64,000 nt of DNA. Source: Burkholderia sp. GTDB lineage: Bacteria; Pseudomonadota; Gammaproteobacteria; Burkholderiales; Burkholderiaceae. The notes under the pieces were generated by a model. The model made no database searches. It was not told the DNA's origin and saw nothing but the letters and a program-made list of their open reading frames with translations. Position 1 is the first letter of the stretch. Every line of letters begins with the position of its first letter. Made by a program: the position numbers and the translations under genes. Location of the stretch: NCBI GenBank assembly GCA_031253835.1, contig JAIRVP010000011.1, forward strand, positions 62,001-126,000, given 5' to 3'. Of this stretch, positions 8,781 through 20,262 are shown piece after piece.

Positions 8781-9707
8781 ATGACCACGATTCCGAACCG
8801 AAGCGCCCGCCTGCGCGGCGGCCTGCTGGGCCTGCTGATCGGCGACGCGCTGGGCGTGCCGTACGAATTCCACGACGCCGCGTCGATCCCGCCGCCCGCC
8901 GCGATCGACATGACGCCGCCGCCCGGCTTTGCACGCGCGCACGACGGCGTGCCGCCCGGCACCTGGAGCGACGACGGCGCACAGGCGCTCGCGCTGCTCG
9001 ACGCGCTGCTGCACGACCATGCCCTGAATCTCGACACGTTCGCCGGCAACCTGCAGGACTGGTTTCATCGCGGCGCATTCACGCCGGACGGCCGCGTGTT
9101 CGACGTCGGCCTGCAGACGCAGCGCGCATTCCACGCGCTGGCGGCCGGCGCGGCGCCGGCCGTCGCCGGGCCTGGCGACGAGCGCGACAACGGCAACGGC
9201 TCGCTGATGCGCTGCTTCCCCGTCGTGATGGTCGCCGCATCGCGCGACGCGGCGATCCGGCTCGCGTGCAGGCAGAGTGTCGTCACGCATGGCCACGTGC
9301 GCTCGCAGCTTTGCTGTGCGCTCTACAGCCTGACGGCAATGGGGATCGTCGAAGGCCAGCCGGCGCCCGATGCGGTGCGCGCGGCCGAAGACGAACTGCT
9401 CGCGCGCTACGAAGGCACGGCCGACGAGATCGAACTGAAGATCGTGCTCGACGGCCGCTTCGATGCGCCGCAAGGCTCCGGCTATGTGGTCGACAGCTTC
9501 TGGTCGTCGATCCATTGCCTGCTGTCGACGGGCAGCTACGCGGACTGCGTGAAGCGCGCGATCGCGCTCGGCAACGACACCGATACGACCGCCGCCATCG
9601 CCGGCAGCCTCGCCGGTGCGCTGTATGGCGAACAGGCGTTGCCCGATCGATGGGTCGCCACGCTGCGCGGGAAAGAGCCGGTCGAGGGCTGGCTCGCGAA
9701 GCTGTGA
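8781..9707 (+). CDS. ADP-ribosylglycohydrolase family protein
   Basis: A 308-residue DraG/ARH-type hydrolase expected to cleave ADP-ribose from modified proteins or nucleic acids in the cytosol, using two Mg ions. The metal-binding motifs are in order: GLLIGDALGVPYEF near residue 20, WSDDGAQAL near residue 72, and the C-terminal GNDTDTTAAIAGSLAGALYG near residue 265. The middle section has DNGNGSLMRCFPV and VTHGHVRSQLC, also typical of the family. CTCCTCCG just before the ATG is not a Shine-Dalgarno, so initiation is weak or leaderless. The RidA-like gene follows about 90 bases on. Confidence 0.92.
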   Translation: MTTIPNRSARLRGGLLGLLIGDALGVPYEFHDAASIPPPAAIDMTPPPGFARAHDGVPPGTWSDDGAQALALLDALLHDHALNLDTFAGNLQDWFHRGAFTPDGRVFDVGLQTQRAFHALAAGAAPAVAGPGDERDNGNGSLMRCFPVVMVAASRDAAIRLACRQSVVTHGHVRSQLCCALYSLTAMGIVEGQPAPDAVRAAEDELLARYEGTADEIELKIVLDGRFDAPQGSGYVVDSFWSSIHCLLSTGSYADCVKRAIALGNDTDTTAAIAGSLAGALYGEQALPDRWVATLRGKEPVEGWLAKL

Positions 9708-9795
9708 GCACAAGTCACCGGCGGCCCGTTGAATCGAACCGGGCGGACCGAACCCGGCCGCGCCGAACCACCACATCAACCCGAGAGGTGCTCCA

Positions 9796-10194
9796 ATGCT
9801 GCGTGCAATCAATCCCGCCGGCGCCACGATTCCCGGCATTTCACAGGCGATCCTCGTCGAAGGCGGTCGGCCGCTGTATCTGTCCGGACATGTGCCGTTC
9901 GATGCCGAAGGCGCCGTCGTCGGCGCCGACCATGCGGCGCAGCTCGATCAGGTGTTCCGGAACATCGCCGATACGCTTCGTGCCGCGGGCGTCGGCTTCG
10001 AGTCCGTCGCGCGGCTGACGATCTACGTCCGCGATTTCGATGCGAGCCTGTTGCCGCAGATTCGCGCGGTGCGCGACCGCTGGGTCAATACCGCGTGCCC
10101 GCCCGCGAGCGCGCTCGTCGGCGTGGCGTCGTTGTTCCGCCCGGATGTGCTGGTTGAAGTGGACGCGTTCGCGATCGTTCCCGCCGCGCAGTAA
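9796..10194 (+). CDS. RidA family (YjgF/YER057c/UK114) protein
   Basis: A 132-residue RidA-superfamily protein. It contains PLYLSGHVPFDAEG, the helix DQVFRNIADTLRAAGVGFESVARLTIYVRDF, and the C-terminal CPPASALVGVASLFRPDVLVEVDAFAIVP. RidA proteins hydrolyse reactive enamines/imines made by PLP enzymes. The usual substrate-binding Arg of the archetype falls in a region that here reads CPPASALVGV, without the R-x-x-V form, so this may be a Rid subfamily member without imine deaminase activity. GAGAGGTGC lies before the ATG. Confidence 0.88.
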   Translation: MLRAINPAGATIPGISQAILVEGGRPLYLSGHVPFDAEGAVVGADHAAQLDQVFRNIADTLRAAGVGFESVARLTIYVRDFDASLLPQIRAVRDRWVNTACPPASALVGVASLFRPDVLVEVDAFAIVPAAQ

Positions 10195-10209
10195 TCCGGC
10201 GACGCCGCG

Positions 10210-10761
10210 TCACGCGCGGCGATCGCTCGCCAGCAGCCCGTACAGCGCGCTGTCCGACACTTCGTCGCCGACGATCCAGCGTTCGCGCAGCAGCCCTTCC
10301 CGCTCGAAGCCCAGCCGTTCGAGCAGCTGCGCCGACGCGACGTTGCGCGGATCGATATCGGCCTCGATCCGGTTCAGCTTCCGCGCGCCGAACGCATGGT
10401 CGATCACGGCCGTCGCCGCCTCACGCATATACCCGCCGTGCCAGAACGTACGCCGCAGGCTGAAACCGATCTCGGCACGCCGGCATTGCTCGTTCGCATG
10501 GAACAGCACGCATTCGCCGAGCGCTTCGCCCGTTTCCCGCAGTTCGAGCACGCAGATCAGGTCCTGCCCGCTCGCGGATGTCGTCAGGTTGCGCGCGACG
10601 CGCTCCGCTGCCTGTTCGATCTGCGTCATCGGCGAGAACGAGAAATAGCGCATCGCCTCCGCATCCGACCAGATCTCGAAGAACGCGTGCGCGTCGGTTT
10701 CGCGGAGCGGCCGCAAGACGAGGCGCGAGGTAAGCAGCGTGACGGGTTCGAACAGGGGCAT
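10210..10761 (-). CDS. GNAT family N-acetyltransferase (RimJ/RimL-like)
   Basis: A 183-residue acetyltransferase. It opens with LLTSRLVLRPLRETDAHAFFE, a RimJ/RimL-type signature, and continues with GECVLFHANEQCRRAEIGFSL and the acetyl-CoA loop region TFWHGGYMREAATAVIDHAF. It ends with LNRIEADIDPRNVASAQLLERLGFEREG, the classic motif B helix of this family. Likely acetylates an N-terminal or small-molecule amine. It is convergent with the RidA-like gene, 15 bases apart. Confidence 0.92.
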   Translation of the reverse strand: MPLFEPVTLLTSRLVLRPLRETDAHAFFEIWSDAEAMRYFSFSPMTQIEQAAERVARNLTTSASGQDLICVLELRETGEALGECVLFHANEQCRRAEIGFSLRRTFWHGGYMREAATAVIDHAFGARKLNRIEADIDPRNVASAQLLERLGFEREGLLRERWIVGDEVSDSALYGLLASDRRA

Positions 10762-10851
10762 GGCAATGGTCTGACGAAATCGGGACCATGAATTAGAACA
10801 CGCAAGCCGGACGTCAACAATTGTCCAGGTTCGCAGCGACCGGATCGCTCA

Positions 10852-10888
10852 AAAACAAAAAGGCCCGGGGAACATCGCCCGGGCCTTT
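10852..10888 (-). terminator. Terminator at the end of the catabolic operon
   Basis: An 11-bp perfect stem (10859-10869 with 10878-10888) around an 8-base loop. On the minus strand it is followed by TTTTTGTTTTT. It lies about 30 bases after the MFS gene stop and closes the operon that starts at 24249. Confidence 0.88.
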
Positions 10889-10920
10889 CCGTTCACTTCA
10901 TCCGACGTTGCGGAATGCGC

Positions 10921-12321
10921 TTACGCCTCCAGCGCCTCCAGCACCTTCCCCTTCGTCTCGATCCCGACGAAGTGCACGGTCACCGCCGCGATCAGCGGCA
11001 CGATGCCGATCAGGTAGAACGCCGGCGCGAGGTTCCCGCCGATGATCGCGTGCGGCACGACCATCGGCGCGACGAACGACGCGATCTTCAGCCATGCGCT
11101 GCCGAGCCCGCAGCCCGACGCGCGGATGCTCGTCGGATACTGCTCCGGCGTGTAGACGTACGCGGTGATGAACCCCGACGCCATCAACCCGAGCGACAGC
11201 GAGCAGAAGATCGCGACGACGTACACCGACGACGCGTGATAGACACCCGCGAACGCCAGCGACAGCGCGCACAGCACGAACGACCACACGATCACCGGCT
11301 TGCGGCCGAGCTTGTCGACCAGCAGCGCGGACGCCAGCGACCCGAACACGCCCATCACCGAGCCGATCACCGCGAGGTTCAGCGCGAGTTGCAGCGGTGC
11401 GTGATAGAAGTTCTTGTAGATCGTCGGCAGCCACGTCGACAGCCCGTACTGGATGAACCCGCAGGTCGCCCACAACGTCGCCACCGCGAGCGTGCGCTTG
11501 CGATACGCGGCGCTGAACAGGTCGCTCATCTTGCGCTTCGGATGCTGGCGCACCATCTCGTCGAACGCGGCCACCTGCGTGACGGGCGGCAGCTCGCCGC
11601 GCACCGACGCTTCGAACACGCCGACCGCACGCCCGGCTTCCGGGAGCCGCCCGCGCGACGCGAGCCAGCGCGGCGATTCCGGCACGAGGTGCGTGAGCAC
11701 GAGCGACAGGATCAGCGGCAGCCCGCCGACGAAGTACATGATTTCCCAGCCGAAACGCGGCACGAGCCACGCACCGAGCGCCATCGACACGAGCAGGCCG
11801 ATCGGGAACACGATCTCGTACAGCAGTACGAAACGGCCGCGGCCATGCGCGCGCGTGATCTCGTTGATGTACGTCGCGGCGACCGGCAGTTCGCCGCCGA
11901 GTCCGAGCCCCTGCAGGATCCGCAGCAGCACGAAGATCTCGAAGGTCGGCGCGAAGCCGCACGCGATGCTCGTGATGCCGATCACGGCCGAGCTCCACGC
12001 GATCGCCTTCACGCGGCCGTGCTTTTCCGCGAGCGCGGGAAACAGGAAGGCGCCGATCAGCTGGCCGATCGCGCCGGACGCGATCAGCATGCCGATCTGC
12101 GTCGGCGACAGCCCCCATTTGTGAATCAGCAACGGCAGCGTCGCCGCGATCGTGATCACGTCGAAGCCGTCGAAGAACGTCGCGGTGCCGATCAGCACGC
12201 GCGCGCGGATCTGCATCGAGTTGGCCGGAAGCCGCTCGAGCCGCGCGATGATCGCGCCGGGCGTGGAGGCGGCAGCTTCCATCGTGGCGCGACCAGCCAC
12301 GACGTTGTCGAAAGTGCTCAT
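10921..12321 (-). CDS. MFS transporter, aromatic acid:H+ symporter (AAHS) type
   Basis: A 466-residue twelve-helix major facilitator. The DGFD motif in TM1 (FFDGFDVITIAATLPLL) and the loop 2-3 motif with ALAEKHGRVKAI are characteristic of the AAHS family, which imports aromatic acids such as benzoate or 4-hydroxybenzoate with protons. A long hydrophilic loop after TM6 (SPRWLASRGRLPEAGRAVG) is also family-like. As last gene of a ring-hydroxylation and ring-cleavage operon it most likely takes up the operon's substrate. Specificity cannot be read from sequence. Confidence 0.92.
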   Translation of the reverse strand: MSTFDNVVAGRATMEAAASTPGAIIARLERLPANSMQIRARVLIGTATFFDGFDVITIAATLPLLIHKWGLSPTQIGMLIASGAIGQLIGAFLFPALAEKHGRVKAIAWSSAVIGITSIACGFAPTFEIFVLLRILQGLGLGGELPVAATYINEITRAHGRGRFVLLYEIVFPIGLLVSMALGAWLVPRFGWEIMYFVGGLPLILSLVLTHLVPESPRWLASRGRLPEAGRAVGVFEASVRGELPPVTQVAAFDEMVRQHPKRKMSDLFSAAYRKRTLAVATLWATCGFIQYGLSTWLPTIYKNFYHAPLQLALNLAVIGSVMGVFGSLASALLVDKLGRKPVIVWSFVLCALSLAFAGVYHASSVYVVAIFCSLSLGLMASGFITAYVYTPEQYPTSIRASGCGLGSAWLKIASFVAPMVVPHAIIGGNLAPAFYLIGIVPLIAAVTVHFVGIETKGKVLEALEA

Positions 12322-12357
12322 GCGGGGTGTCTCCTGGATCTTTTGCCGGTCTGGCCG

Positions 12358-13602
12358 TCAGGCAAGCGCTTTGGTCGTGTCTGCCAGGGCTTCCGTATCC
12401 ACTGCCCGGCCCTGGTTCATCCACTTGCGCGCGAGCTTCAGCTCGCGTGCGTTGTTCACGGCGATGACACCTCTCAGATGCCCGTCGCCCACAAAAAACA
12501 GCGTCGCACGGCGCGCGGCGAGATCGCCGCGCACGACGAGCTGCGCATCGGCCGGCAGATCGCCGAGGATCTGCAGGTTCACGTCGTACTGATCGGACCA
12601 GAACCACGGGATCTCCGCGTACGGTGCGCGCACGCCGAGCACGGCCTTCGCCGCCGCGATCGCCTGGTTCTGCGCGTTGGCCCACGATTCGAGCCGCACG
12701 CGCCGCTTCAGCCAGCCGTTGTGATGGTTCGCGACGTCGCCGCACGCGAAGATCGCCGGGTCGCTCGTCGCACCGAATTCGTCGACGACGATGCCGTCGT
12801 CCACCGCCAGCCCCGCATCGCTCGCGAGCGACGCGTTCAGCGCGAGGCCGATGCCGGCCACCGCGAAATCGGCGTCGATCGTCGTGCCGTCGGCGAGCGT
12901 CGCGCGCACCTTCGATGCGTCGTCCGGCTGCGCGTCGAGCGACGCGAGCGCCGCGCCGGTCCGCACGTCGACGCCGTTCGAGCGATGCAGGTCGAGCAGG
13001 AAATCCGACACGATCTGCGGTACCGAGCGGCCGCACAGGCGCGGCGCGCCTTCGACCACGACCGCGTCGACGCCGAGCTTGCGTGCGGTCGCCGCGACTT
13101 CGAGGCCGATCCAGCCGCCGCCGATCACGAGCACGCGCCGGCTCGCGCGCAGCTTCTCGCCGAGCGCGGCCGCTTCATCGAGCGTGCGCAGGTAATGCAG
13201 GTTCGGCGTCTTCACGATCGCATCGGGCAGGCGGCGCGACGTGCCGCCGGTCGCGATCACGAGCCGGTCGTATTCGATCGCGCGACCGCTCGCGGTCGTC
13301 ACCACGCGGCGTGCGCGGTCGATCGACGCCGCACGCTCCGGCTGCCACGCTTCGACGTCCAGCGCGTCGAATTCGTCGGGACGCACGACGCGCACGGTGT
13401 CGATGTCGGCGTCGCCGGCCAGCACGGCCTTCGACAGCGGCGGGCGTTCGTACGGCAGATGCGGCTCGTCGGCGATCATCACGAGACGGCCCGTGAAACC
13501 TTCCGCACGCAGCGTCTTCAGCACCCAGCCGGCGGCCTGGCCGCCGCCGATCACGACGACCGTGCCCGGCGCGGGCTGCGCGGGCGTGTTCGCTTCGGTC
13601 AT
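12358..13602 (-). CDS. FAD-dependent ferredoxin reductase of a Rieske oxygenase system
   Basis: A 414-residue flavoprotein of the BphA4/HcaD type. The first dinucleotide motif VVIGGGQAAG at residues 15-24 binds FAD, the second (VLVIGGGWIGLEVAA, near residue 155) binds NADH, and GIFACGDVANHHN-type text (IFACGDVANHH near residue 295) closes the FAD site. A C-terminal reductase domain follows. It should transfer electrons from NADH to the Rieske ferredoxin encoded at 23932-24249. The ATG overlaps the stop of the upstream VOC gene by 4 bases (ATGA), implying translational coupling. Confidence 0.92.
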   Translation of the reverse strand: MTEANTPAQPAPGTVVVIGGGQAAGWVLKTLRAEGFTGRLVMIADEPHLPYERPPLSKAVLAGDADIDTVRVVRPDEFDALDVEAWQPERAASIDRARRVVTTASGRAIEYDRLVIATGGTSRRLPDAIVKTPNLHYLRTLDEAAALGEKLRASRRVLVIGGGWIGLEVAATARKLGVDAVVVEGAPRLCGRSVPQIVSDFLLDLHRSNGVDVRTGAALASLDAQPDDASKVRATLADGTTIDADFAVAGIGLALNASLASDAGLAVDDGIVVDEFGATSDPAIFACGDVANHHNGWLKRRVRLESWANAQNQAIAAAKAVLGVRAPYAEIPWFWSDQYDVNLQILGDLPADAQLVVRGDLAARRATLFFVGDGHLRGVIAVNNARELKLARKWMNQGRAVDTEALADTTKALA

Positions 13603-14561
13603 GATTTGCGCTCCGTCATGAACTTGCCTTCCGGCGCCTTCGCGTTCTTCTGCCGGCGCGTGTTGCCGTCGAGGCCGCCGTCGACGGCCCATTCGGCGAA
13701 CACGGTCGGGCCCGGTTCGAATTCGCGCGGCTGCCACTCGGGCGTCAGCATGTCTTCGTCCGCGTAGTACTCGATCAGGCCGCCGGCCGGATTCTGGAAG
13801 TACCAGAAGTACGCGGACGACACGGGATGCCGGCCCGGGCCGAGTTGCGTTTCCCAGCCGCAGCGATCGATGTGCATGCCGCCGCCGAACACCTCGTGGA
13901 TGTCGCGCACGGTGAACGCGACGTGGTTCAGGCCGCGCTTGCCGTTCGGCAGCGCGAGCAGGAACAGGTCGTGGTGGCCGCCGTGCGGCGCGCAGCGCAT
14001 GAACGCGCCGCGGCCCGGATAGCGGTCCGACGTCTCGAAGCCGAGCAGCTCGTGATAGAACGTCTCCTGCGCGTCGAGGCAGTTCGTGAAGAACACGACA
14101 TGCCCGACCTCGACCGGCTCGGCGCGTGCGTAGATCGGGCTCGGCTGGTCGACGCGCAGCGTCTGCCCCCACACGTTCGACGGCGAGCCCGTGATGTCGA
14201 GTTCGCGCTTGCGCGTGACTTCGACGCGGATCGCCATCCCGTTCGGGTCGATGCAGCCGACCGCATCGTCCTGTGCGTAATAGCCGGGCTGGCCGGCGAG
14301 CTTCGTGCGCAGTGCGTCGAGTTCGCCCTGCGTCGCGACGCCCCACGTGACTTCCCGCAGCGTCGGGCCCGCTTCGAATGCCGGCGGCAGCGCCGGATCG
14401 TCGGCCTTGACGGCCAGCACGGTGCAGCCGTTCAGCGTCTCGAAACGCGCGCGCGTATCGTCGTGCGCGACTTCCTTCATCCCCCAGTCGGCGAAAAAGC
14501 GCCGGCAGGTCGCGAGGTCGTCGACACCGTACGTGATCTGCTCGATTCCCAAAATGCTCAT
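13599..14561 (-). CDS. VOC family extradiol ring-cleavage dioxygenase-like protein
   Basis: A 320-residue two-domain vicinal-oxygen-chelate protein, the size of type I extradiol dioxygenases. The N-terminal module (GIEQITYGVDDLATCRRFFADWG) is degenerate, and the C-terminal module carries the likely Fe ligands: His in VGHVVFF (about residue 152), His in LNHVAFTV (about 218) and Glu in GLIEYYADED (about 267). Such enzymes cleave catechols next to the hydroxyls. In this operon it would act after the Rieske oxygenase and the SDR. It could instead be a glyoxalase-type isomerase, since the ring substrate is unknown. Confidence 0.82.
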   Translation of the reverse strand: MSILGIEQITYGVDDLATCRRFFADWGMKEVAHDDTRARFETLNGCTVLAVKADDPALPPAFEAGPTLREVTWGVATQGELDALRTKLAGQPGYYAQDDAVGCIDPNGMAIRVEVTRKRELDITGSPSNVWGQTLRVDQPSPIYARAEPVEVGHVVFFTNCLDAQETFYHELLGFETSDRYPGRGAFMRCAPHGGHHDLFLLALPNGKRGLNHVAFTVRDIHEVFGGGMHIDRCGWETQLGPGRHPVSSAYFWYFQNPAGGLIEYYADEDMLTPEWQPREFEPGPTVFAEWAVDGGLDGNTRRQKNAKAPEGKFMTERKS

Positions 14562-14579
14562 TGCGTCATTCCCCTTCGC

Positions 14580-16070
14580 TCAGTTCGCCCACGGCAGCGG
14601 CGCGTCGTTCAAGCCCCAGTAGAGGCTCTTCTGCTGCATGTACTCGCGGATGCCGAGGCGGCCCTTCTCGCGCCCCATCCCGCTCTCCTTCCAGCCCGAG
14701 AACGGCGTGGAAATCGAAAACAGCTTGTACGTGTTGATCCACACGGTGCCCGTTTCGAGCGCGCGCGCGATGCGCCAGGCGCGCTTGTAGTCGCGCGTCC
14801 AGATACCGGCCGCGAGGCCGAACACGCTGTCGTTCGCCTGCGCGATCAGCGACGCTTCGTCGTCGAACGGCATCGCGACGAGCACGGGCCCGAAGATTTC
14901 TTCCTGGCAGATGCGCGCGCTGTTCGGCAGGCCTTCGAGAATCGTCGGCTGGTAGAAGAAGCCGTGCTCGCGCCCGTCGCCCGACGGCCGCTCGCCGCCG
15001 CACAGCAGGCGGCCGCCTTCCTCGAGGCCGAGCGCGACGTAGCGCTCGACCGATTCGCGATGCTTCGCGGTGATCAGCGGCCCCATCTGCGTGTCGGGAC
15101 GCGTCGGGTCGCCCACGCGCAGCTTGCGCGCGCCGGCCACCAGGCGCTTCATGAATTCGTCGTACACCGCGCGCTGCACGAACAGCCGCGAACCGGCGAT
15201 GCACGCTTCGCCCGACGAGCTGAAGATGCCGTACAGCACGCCGTTGACCGCGTGATCGAGATCGGCGTCGTCGCACACGATCGTCGGCGACTTGCCGCCG
15301 AGTTCGAGCGACACGGGCATCAGCTTCTCGGCCGCGATGCGCGCGATGCCTCGGCCCACTTCGGTACCGCCCGTGAACGAGACCTTCTTCACCAGCGGAT
15401 GGCGCACGAGCACGTCGCCGATCACCGAGCCCTTGCCCGGCAGCACGCTCAGCACGCCCTTCGGCACGCCGGCTTCCTCGCAGATGCGCGCCAGCGCGAG
15501 CGACACGAGCGGCGTGACTTCGGCCGGCTTGAGCACGACCGCATTGCCGCCGGCCAGCGCCGGTGCGAGCTTCTGCGCATCGGACGCGATCGGCGAATTC
15601 CACGGCGTGATCGCCGCGATCACGCCGATCGGTTCGTACACGCTCATCGTCAGGTAGTCGCCGCGCGACGGCGTCAGTTCCTCGTCGAGCGTTTCGAGGC
15701 ACGCCGCGAAATAGCGGAACGTGTTCGCGGCGCTCGCCACCAGCACGCGCGTCTCGCCGATCGGCTTGCCGTTGTCGCGACGCTGCAGGTTCGCGAGCGC
15801 CTCGTGGCGCTGCATGATCAGGTCGGCGATGCGGTACAGCACCTGCGCGCGCTGGTGCGGCTTCAGCCCGGCCCAGTCGGCGCGGCGCCACGCGGCGTCG
15901 GCAGCCTCGACGGCTTCGGCCGCGTCTTCGGCGTTCGCCGTCGACACTTCCATGTTCACCGACTGGTCGGCCGGATAGATGCTCGCGTAGGGCGCGCCAC
16001 GGCCGCGCCGCCACTCGCCGCCGATCAGGATGTTGCCGTCGGGTACGAGGCTCGTATCGAAAGGAGTCAT
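14580..16070 (-). CDS. NAD(P)-dependent aldehyde dehydrogenase
   Basis: A 496-residue class 3-like/ALDH superfamily enzyme. It has the cofactor loop TPWNSPIASDAQKLAPAL near residue 150, the GGTEVGRGIARIAAEK loop near 230, the general base Glu in LELGGKSP near 255, and the nucleophile Cys in SSGEACIAGSRLFVQ near 290. The ATG at 16070 is preferred to an upstream in-frame codon because it has a GGGA site at good distance and matches the usual N-terminus. It likely oxidises the aldehyde left when the neighbouring ThDP enzyme decarboxylates a 2-oxo acid. Confidence 0.95.
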   Translation of the reverse strand: MTPFDTSLVPDGNILIGGEWRRGRGAPYASIYPADQSVNMEVSTANAEDAAEAVEAADAAWRRADWAGLKPHQRAQVLYRIADLIMQRHEALANLQRRDNGKPIGETRVLVASAANTFRYFAACLETLDEELTPSRGDYLTMSVYEPIGVIAAITPWNSPIASDAQKLAPALAGGNAVVLKPAEVTPLVSLALARICEEAGVPKGVLSVLPGKGSVIGDVLVRHPLVKKVSFTGGTEVGRGIARIAAEKLMPVSLELGGKSPTIVCDDADLDHAVNGVLYGIFSSSGEACIAGSRLFVQRAVYDEFMKRLVAGARKLRVGDPTRPDTQMGPLITAKHRESVERYVALGLEEGGRLLCGGERPSGDGREHGFFYQPTILEGLPNSARICQEEIFGPVLVAMPFDDEASLIAQANDSVFGLAAGIWTRDYKRAWRIARALETGTVWINTYKLFSISTPFSGWKESGMGREKGRLGIREYMQQKSLYWGLNDAPLPWAN

Positions 16071-16142
16071 GTCACAAGTCCCACAAATCTGTCTCTGCAC
16101 GTCCGCCCTCGCCGTGGCGCGGGCAGACGGTCCAAGGCCCGG

Positions 16143-18610
<2,468 letters not shown>

Positions 18611-18618
<8 letters not shown>

Positions 18619-19408
18619 GGCGTGCAAAGCCTCCAGAAACGTCGATATGGCTGCCCGTCGTGTACGACGACAGATGCGTTGCGAGATAAAAGAGTGCCCA
18701 GGCGGCCTCGTCAGGCTTGCCGAAGCGGTTCAGCGGAATGTTCTTCTTGCGGGCGAGCGCGCCCGTCCAGTCTTCCCAGCTTTCGCCGGGCTGCGCCTGT
18801 GTTTCGTAGCGCCGGCGCCATTGCCCGGACTCGACGATGCCGATCAGGATCGAGTTCACGCGGATGCGCTGCGGCGCGAGTTCGGTCGCGAGCGACTTCA
18901 CGAGGCTCAGCACGCCCGCGCGCGCCGACGACGTCGCGACCATGTGCGGCTCGGGCTGCAGCGCGAGCAGCGAGTTCACGCACGTGACCGTCGGCGCCTG
19001 CGCGTCGCGCAGCAGCGGCAGGAACGCACGCGTCGGGCGGATGATGCTGAAGTACTTCAGTTCGAGTTCTTCGCGCCATGCGTCGTCGGTCGTGTCGGCG
19101 AAGGTCGACACGCGGCCCTGGCCGGCGTTGTTGACCAGCATGTCGGCGCGGCCGAAGCGCGCGGATACCGCTTGCGCGAACGCGTTGACATCGGCTTCGT
19201 CGAGCACGTTGCAGCGCACGGCCAGCAGTTGCGCATCGGCGTACTTGTCGCGCAGCATCGCTTCGGCGCGCGCAAGGCGGTCGCTGTCGCGGCCGCAGAT
19301 GGCAACCGAGGCGCCGGCTTGCAGGAACCGTTCGGCCGTCGCGAGGCCAATGCCGGACGAACCGCCCGTCACCACCGCAACCTGCCCGGTCAGATCGATC
19401 TGAATCAT
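18611..19408 (-). CDS. SDR family protein with altered catalytic pair
   Basis: A 265-residue classical-SDR-length protein. The NAD(P) motif TGGSSGIG (residues 14-21) and the structural NNAG motif are intact, and a Ser aligns with the catalytic Ser (CVNSLL). However, the Tyr-X3-Lys pair aligns with Thr and Arg (VATSSARAGVLSLVKSLA). It may be a non-canonical reductase or a catalytically inert SDR. It overlaps the IclR gene by 4 bases and the ThDP gene by 8, so it is tightly embedded. The C-terminus (DVSGGFARHV) is of FabG type. Confidence 0.88.
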
Positions 19409-20262
19409 CGGAGTCCTAAAGCTTTGAGAAACGTGTGCTCGTCGTCCGAGCGGTAATTGAGCCGCCGCGACAGTTCCGCCGCCGCGCGCTGCACCTTGTC
19501 GATCAGCCCGTCCGCGATCAGCGCCGCGTCGATCTCCGGACGCGGCACCGTCACCGTGATGCACGCGACGATCTTCTGCGTCTCGTTGCGCACCGGCGCC
19601 GTCACCACCGAAATACCGCGCTCGAACGACGAATTGCTGACGCCGTAGCCGCGCAGCGCATCCTCGCGGATCACTTCGTACAGCGCGTCGACCGTTTCCG
19701 GCGTCGCGCTCGTCATCCGGTTCAGCGTGCCTTCCGGATACAGCGCGTGCAACGCCTTCAGCGACAGGTCGCCCATCAGCACGTGGCCGTGGGTCGTCGC
19801 ATGCGCGGGCAGGCGCGTGCCGACGTTCACGCGGATCGAGCTGAACACCGGCGACTGGCTCTGCGCCTTCGCGACGAACACCACGTCGCGGCCGTCGCGG
19901 ATCACGATGTGCGTCGTGAAGCCGGTCGCATCGCGCAGGCTTTCGATCACCGGCAGGCCGAGATCGGTCAGTTCCAGCGAGCTCAGGTATTCGAAACCGA
20001 GCCGCAGCACGGCGATGCCGAGCTTGTAGTTGCGATCCTTGTCCGCGCGCTCGAGGAACCCGAGCGATTCGAGCGTCTGCAGCAGACGGAACACCGTCGT
20101 GCGCGGAATGCCGAGCCGTTTCGACAGTTCGGGCGCGCCGAGCACCGGCTCGCGCGGCGAGAATTCGGCGAGAATCCGCAGCCCGCGTTCGAGGCCCGGC
20201 ACCACATAGTTGGCGTCCGACTTCGTGTTCTCGGGCTCTTGTTGTTGCAGCGGTTCGCTCAT
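19405..20262 (-). CDS. IclR family transcriptional regulator (first copy)
   Basis: A 285-residue regulator. An N-terminal winged helix-turn-helix (PGLERGLRILAEFSPREPVLGAPELSKRLG, then IPRTTVFRLLQTLESLGFLE) is followed by an IclR effector domain with THGHVLMGDLSLKALHALYP and GISVVTAPVRNE. The long open frame upstream is not coding; the ATG at 20262 overlaps the stop of the hydrolase gene by 4 bases. It is encoded inside the operon it probably controls. A paralogue lies at 25878-26771 and both may bind the TGTTCC-6-GGAACA palindromes near 24.3 and 24.6 kb. Confidence 0.95.
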   Translation of the reverse strand: MSEPLQQQEPENTKSDANYVVPGLERGLRILAEFSPREPVLGAPELSKRLGIPRTTVFRLLQTLESLGFLERADKDRNYKLGIAVLRLGFEYLSSLELTDLGLPVIESLRDATGFTTHIVIRDGRDVVFVAKAQSQSPVFSSIRVNVGTRLPAHATTHGHVLMGDLSLKALHALYPEGTLNRMTSATPETVDALYEVIREDALRGYGVSNSSFERGISVVTAPVRNETQKIVACITVTVPRPEIDAALIADGLIDKVQRAAAELSRRLNYRSDDEHTFLKALGLR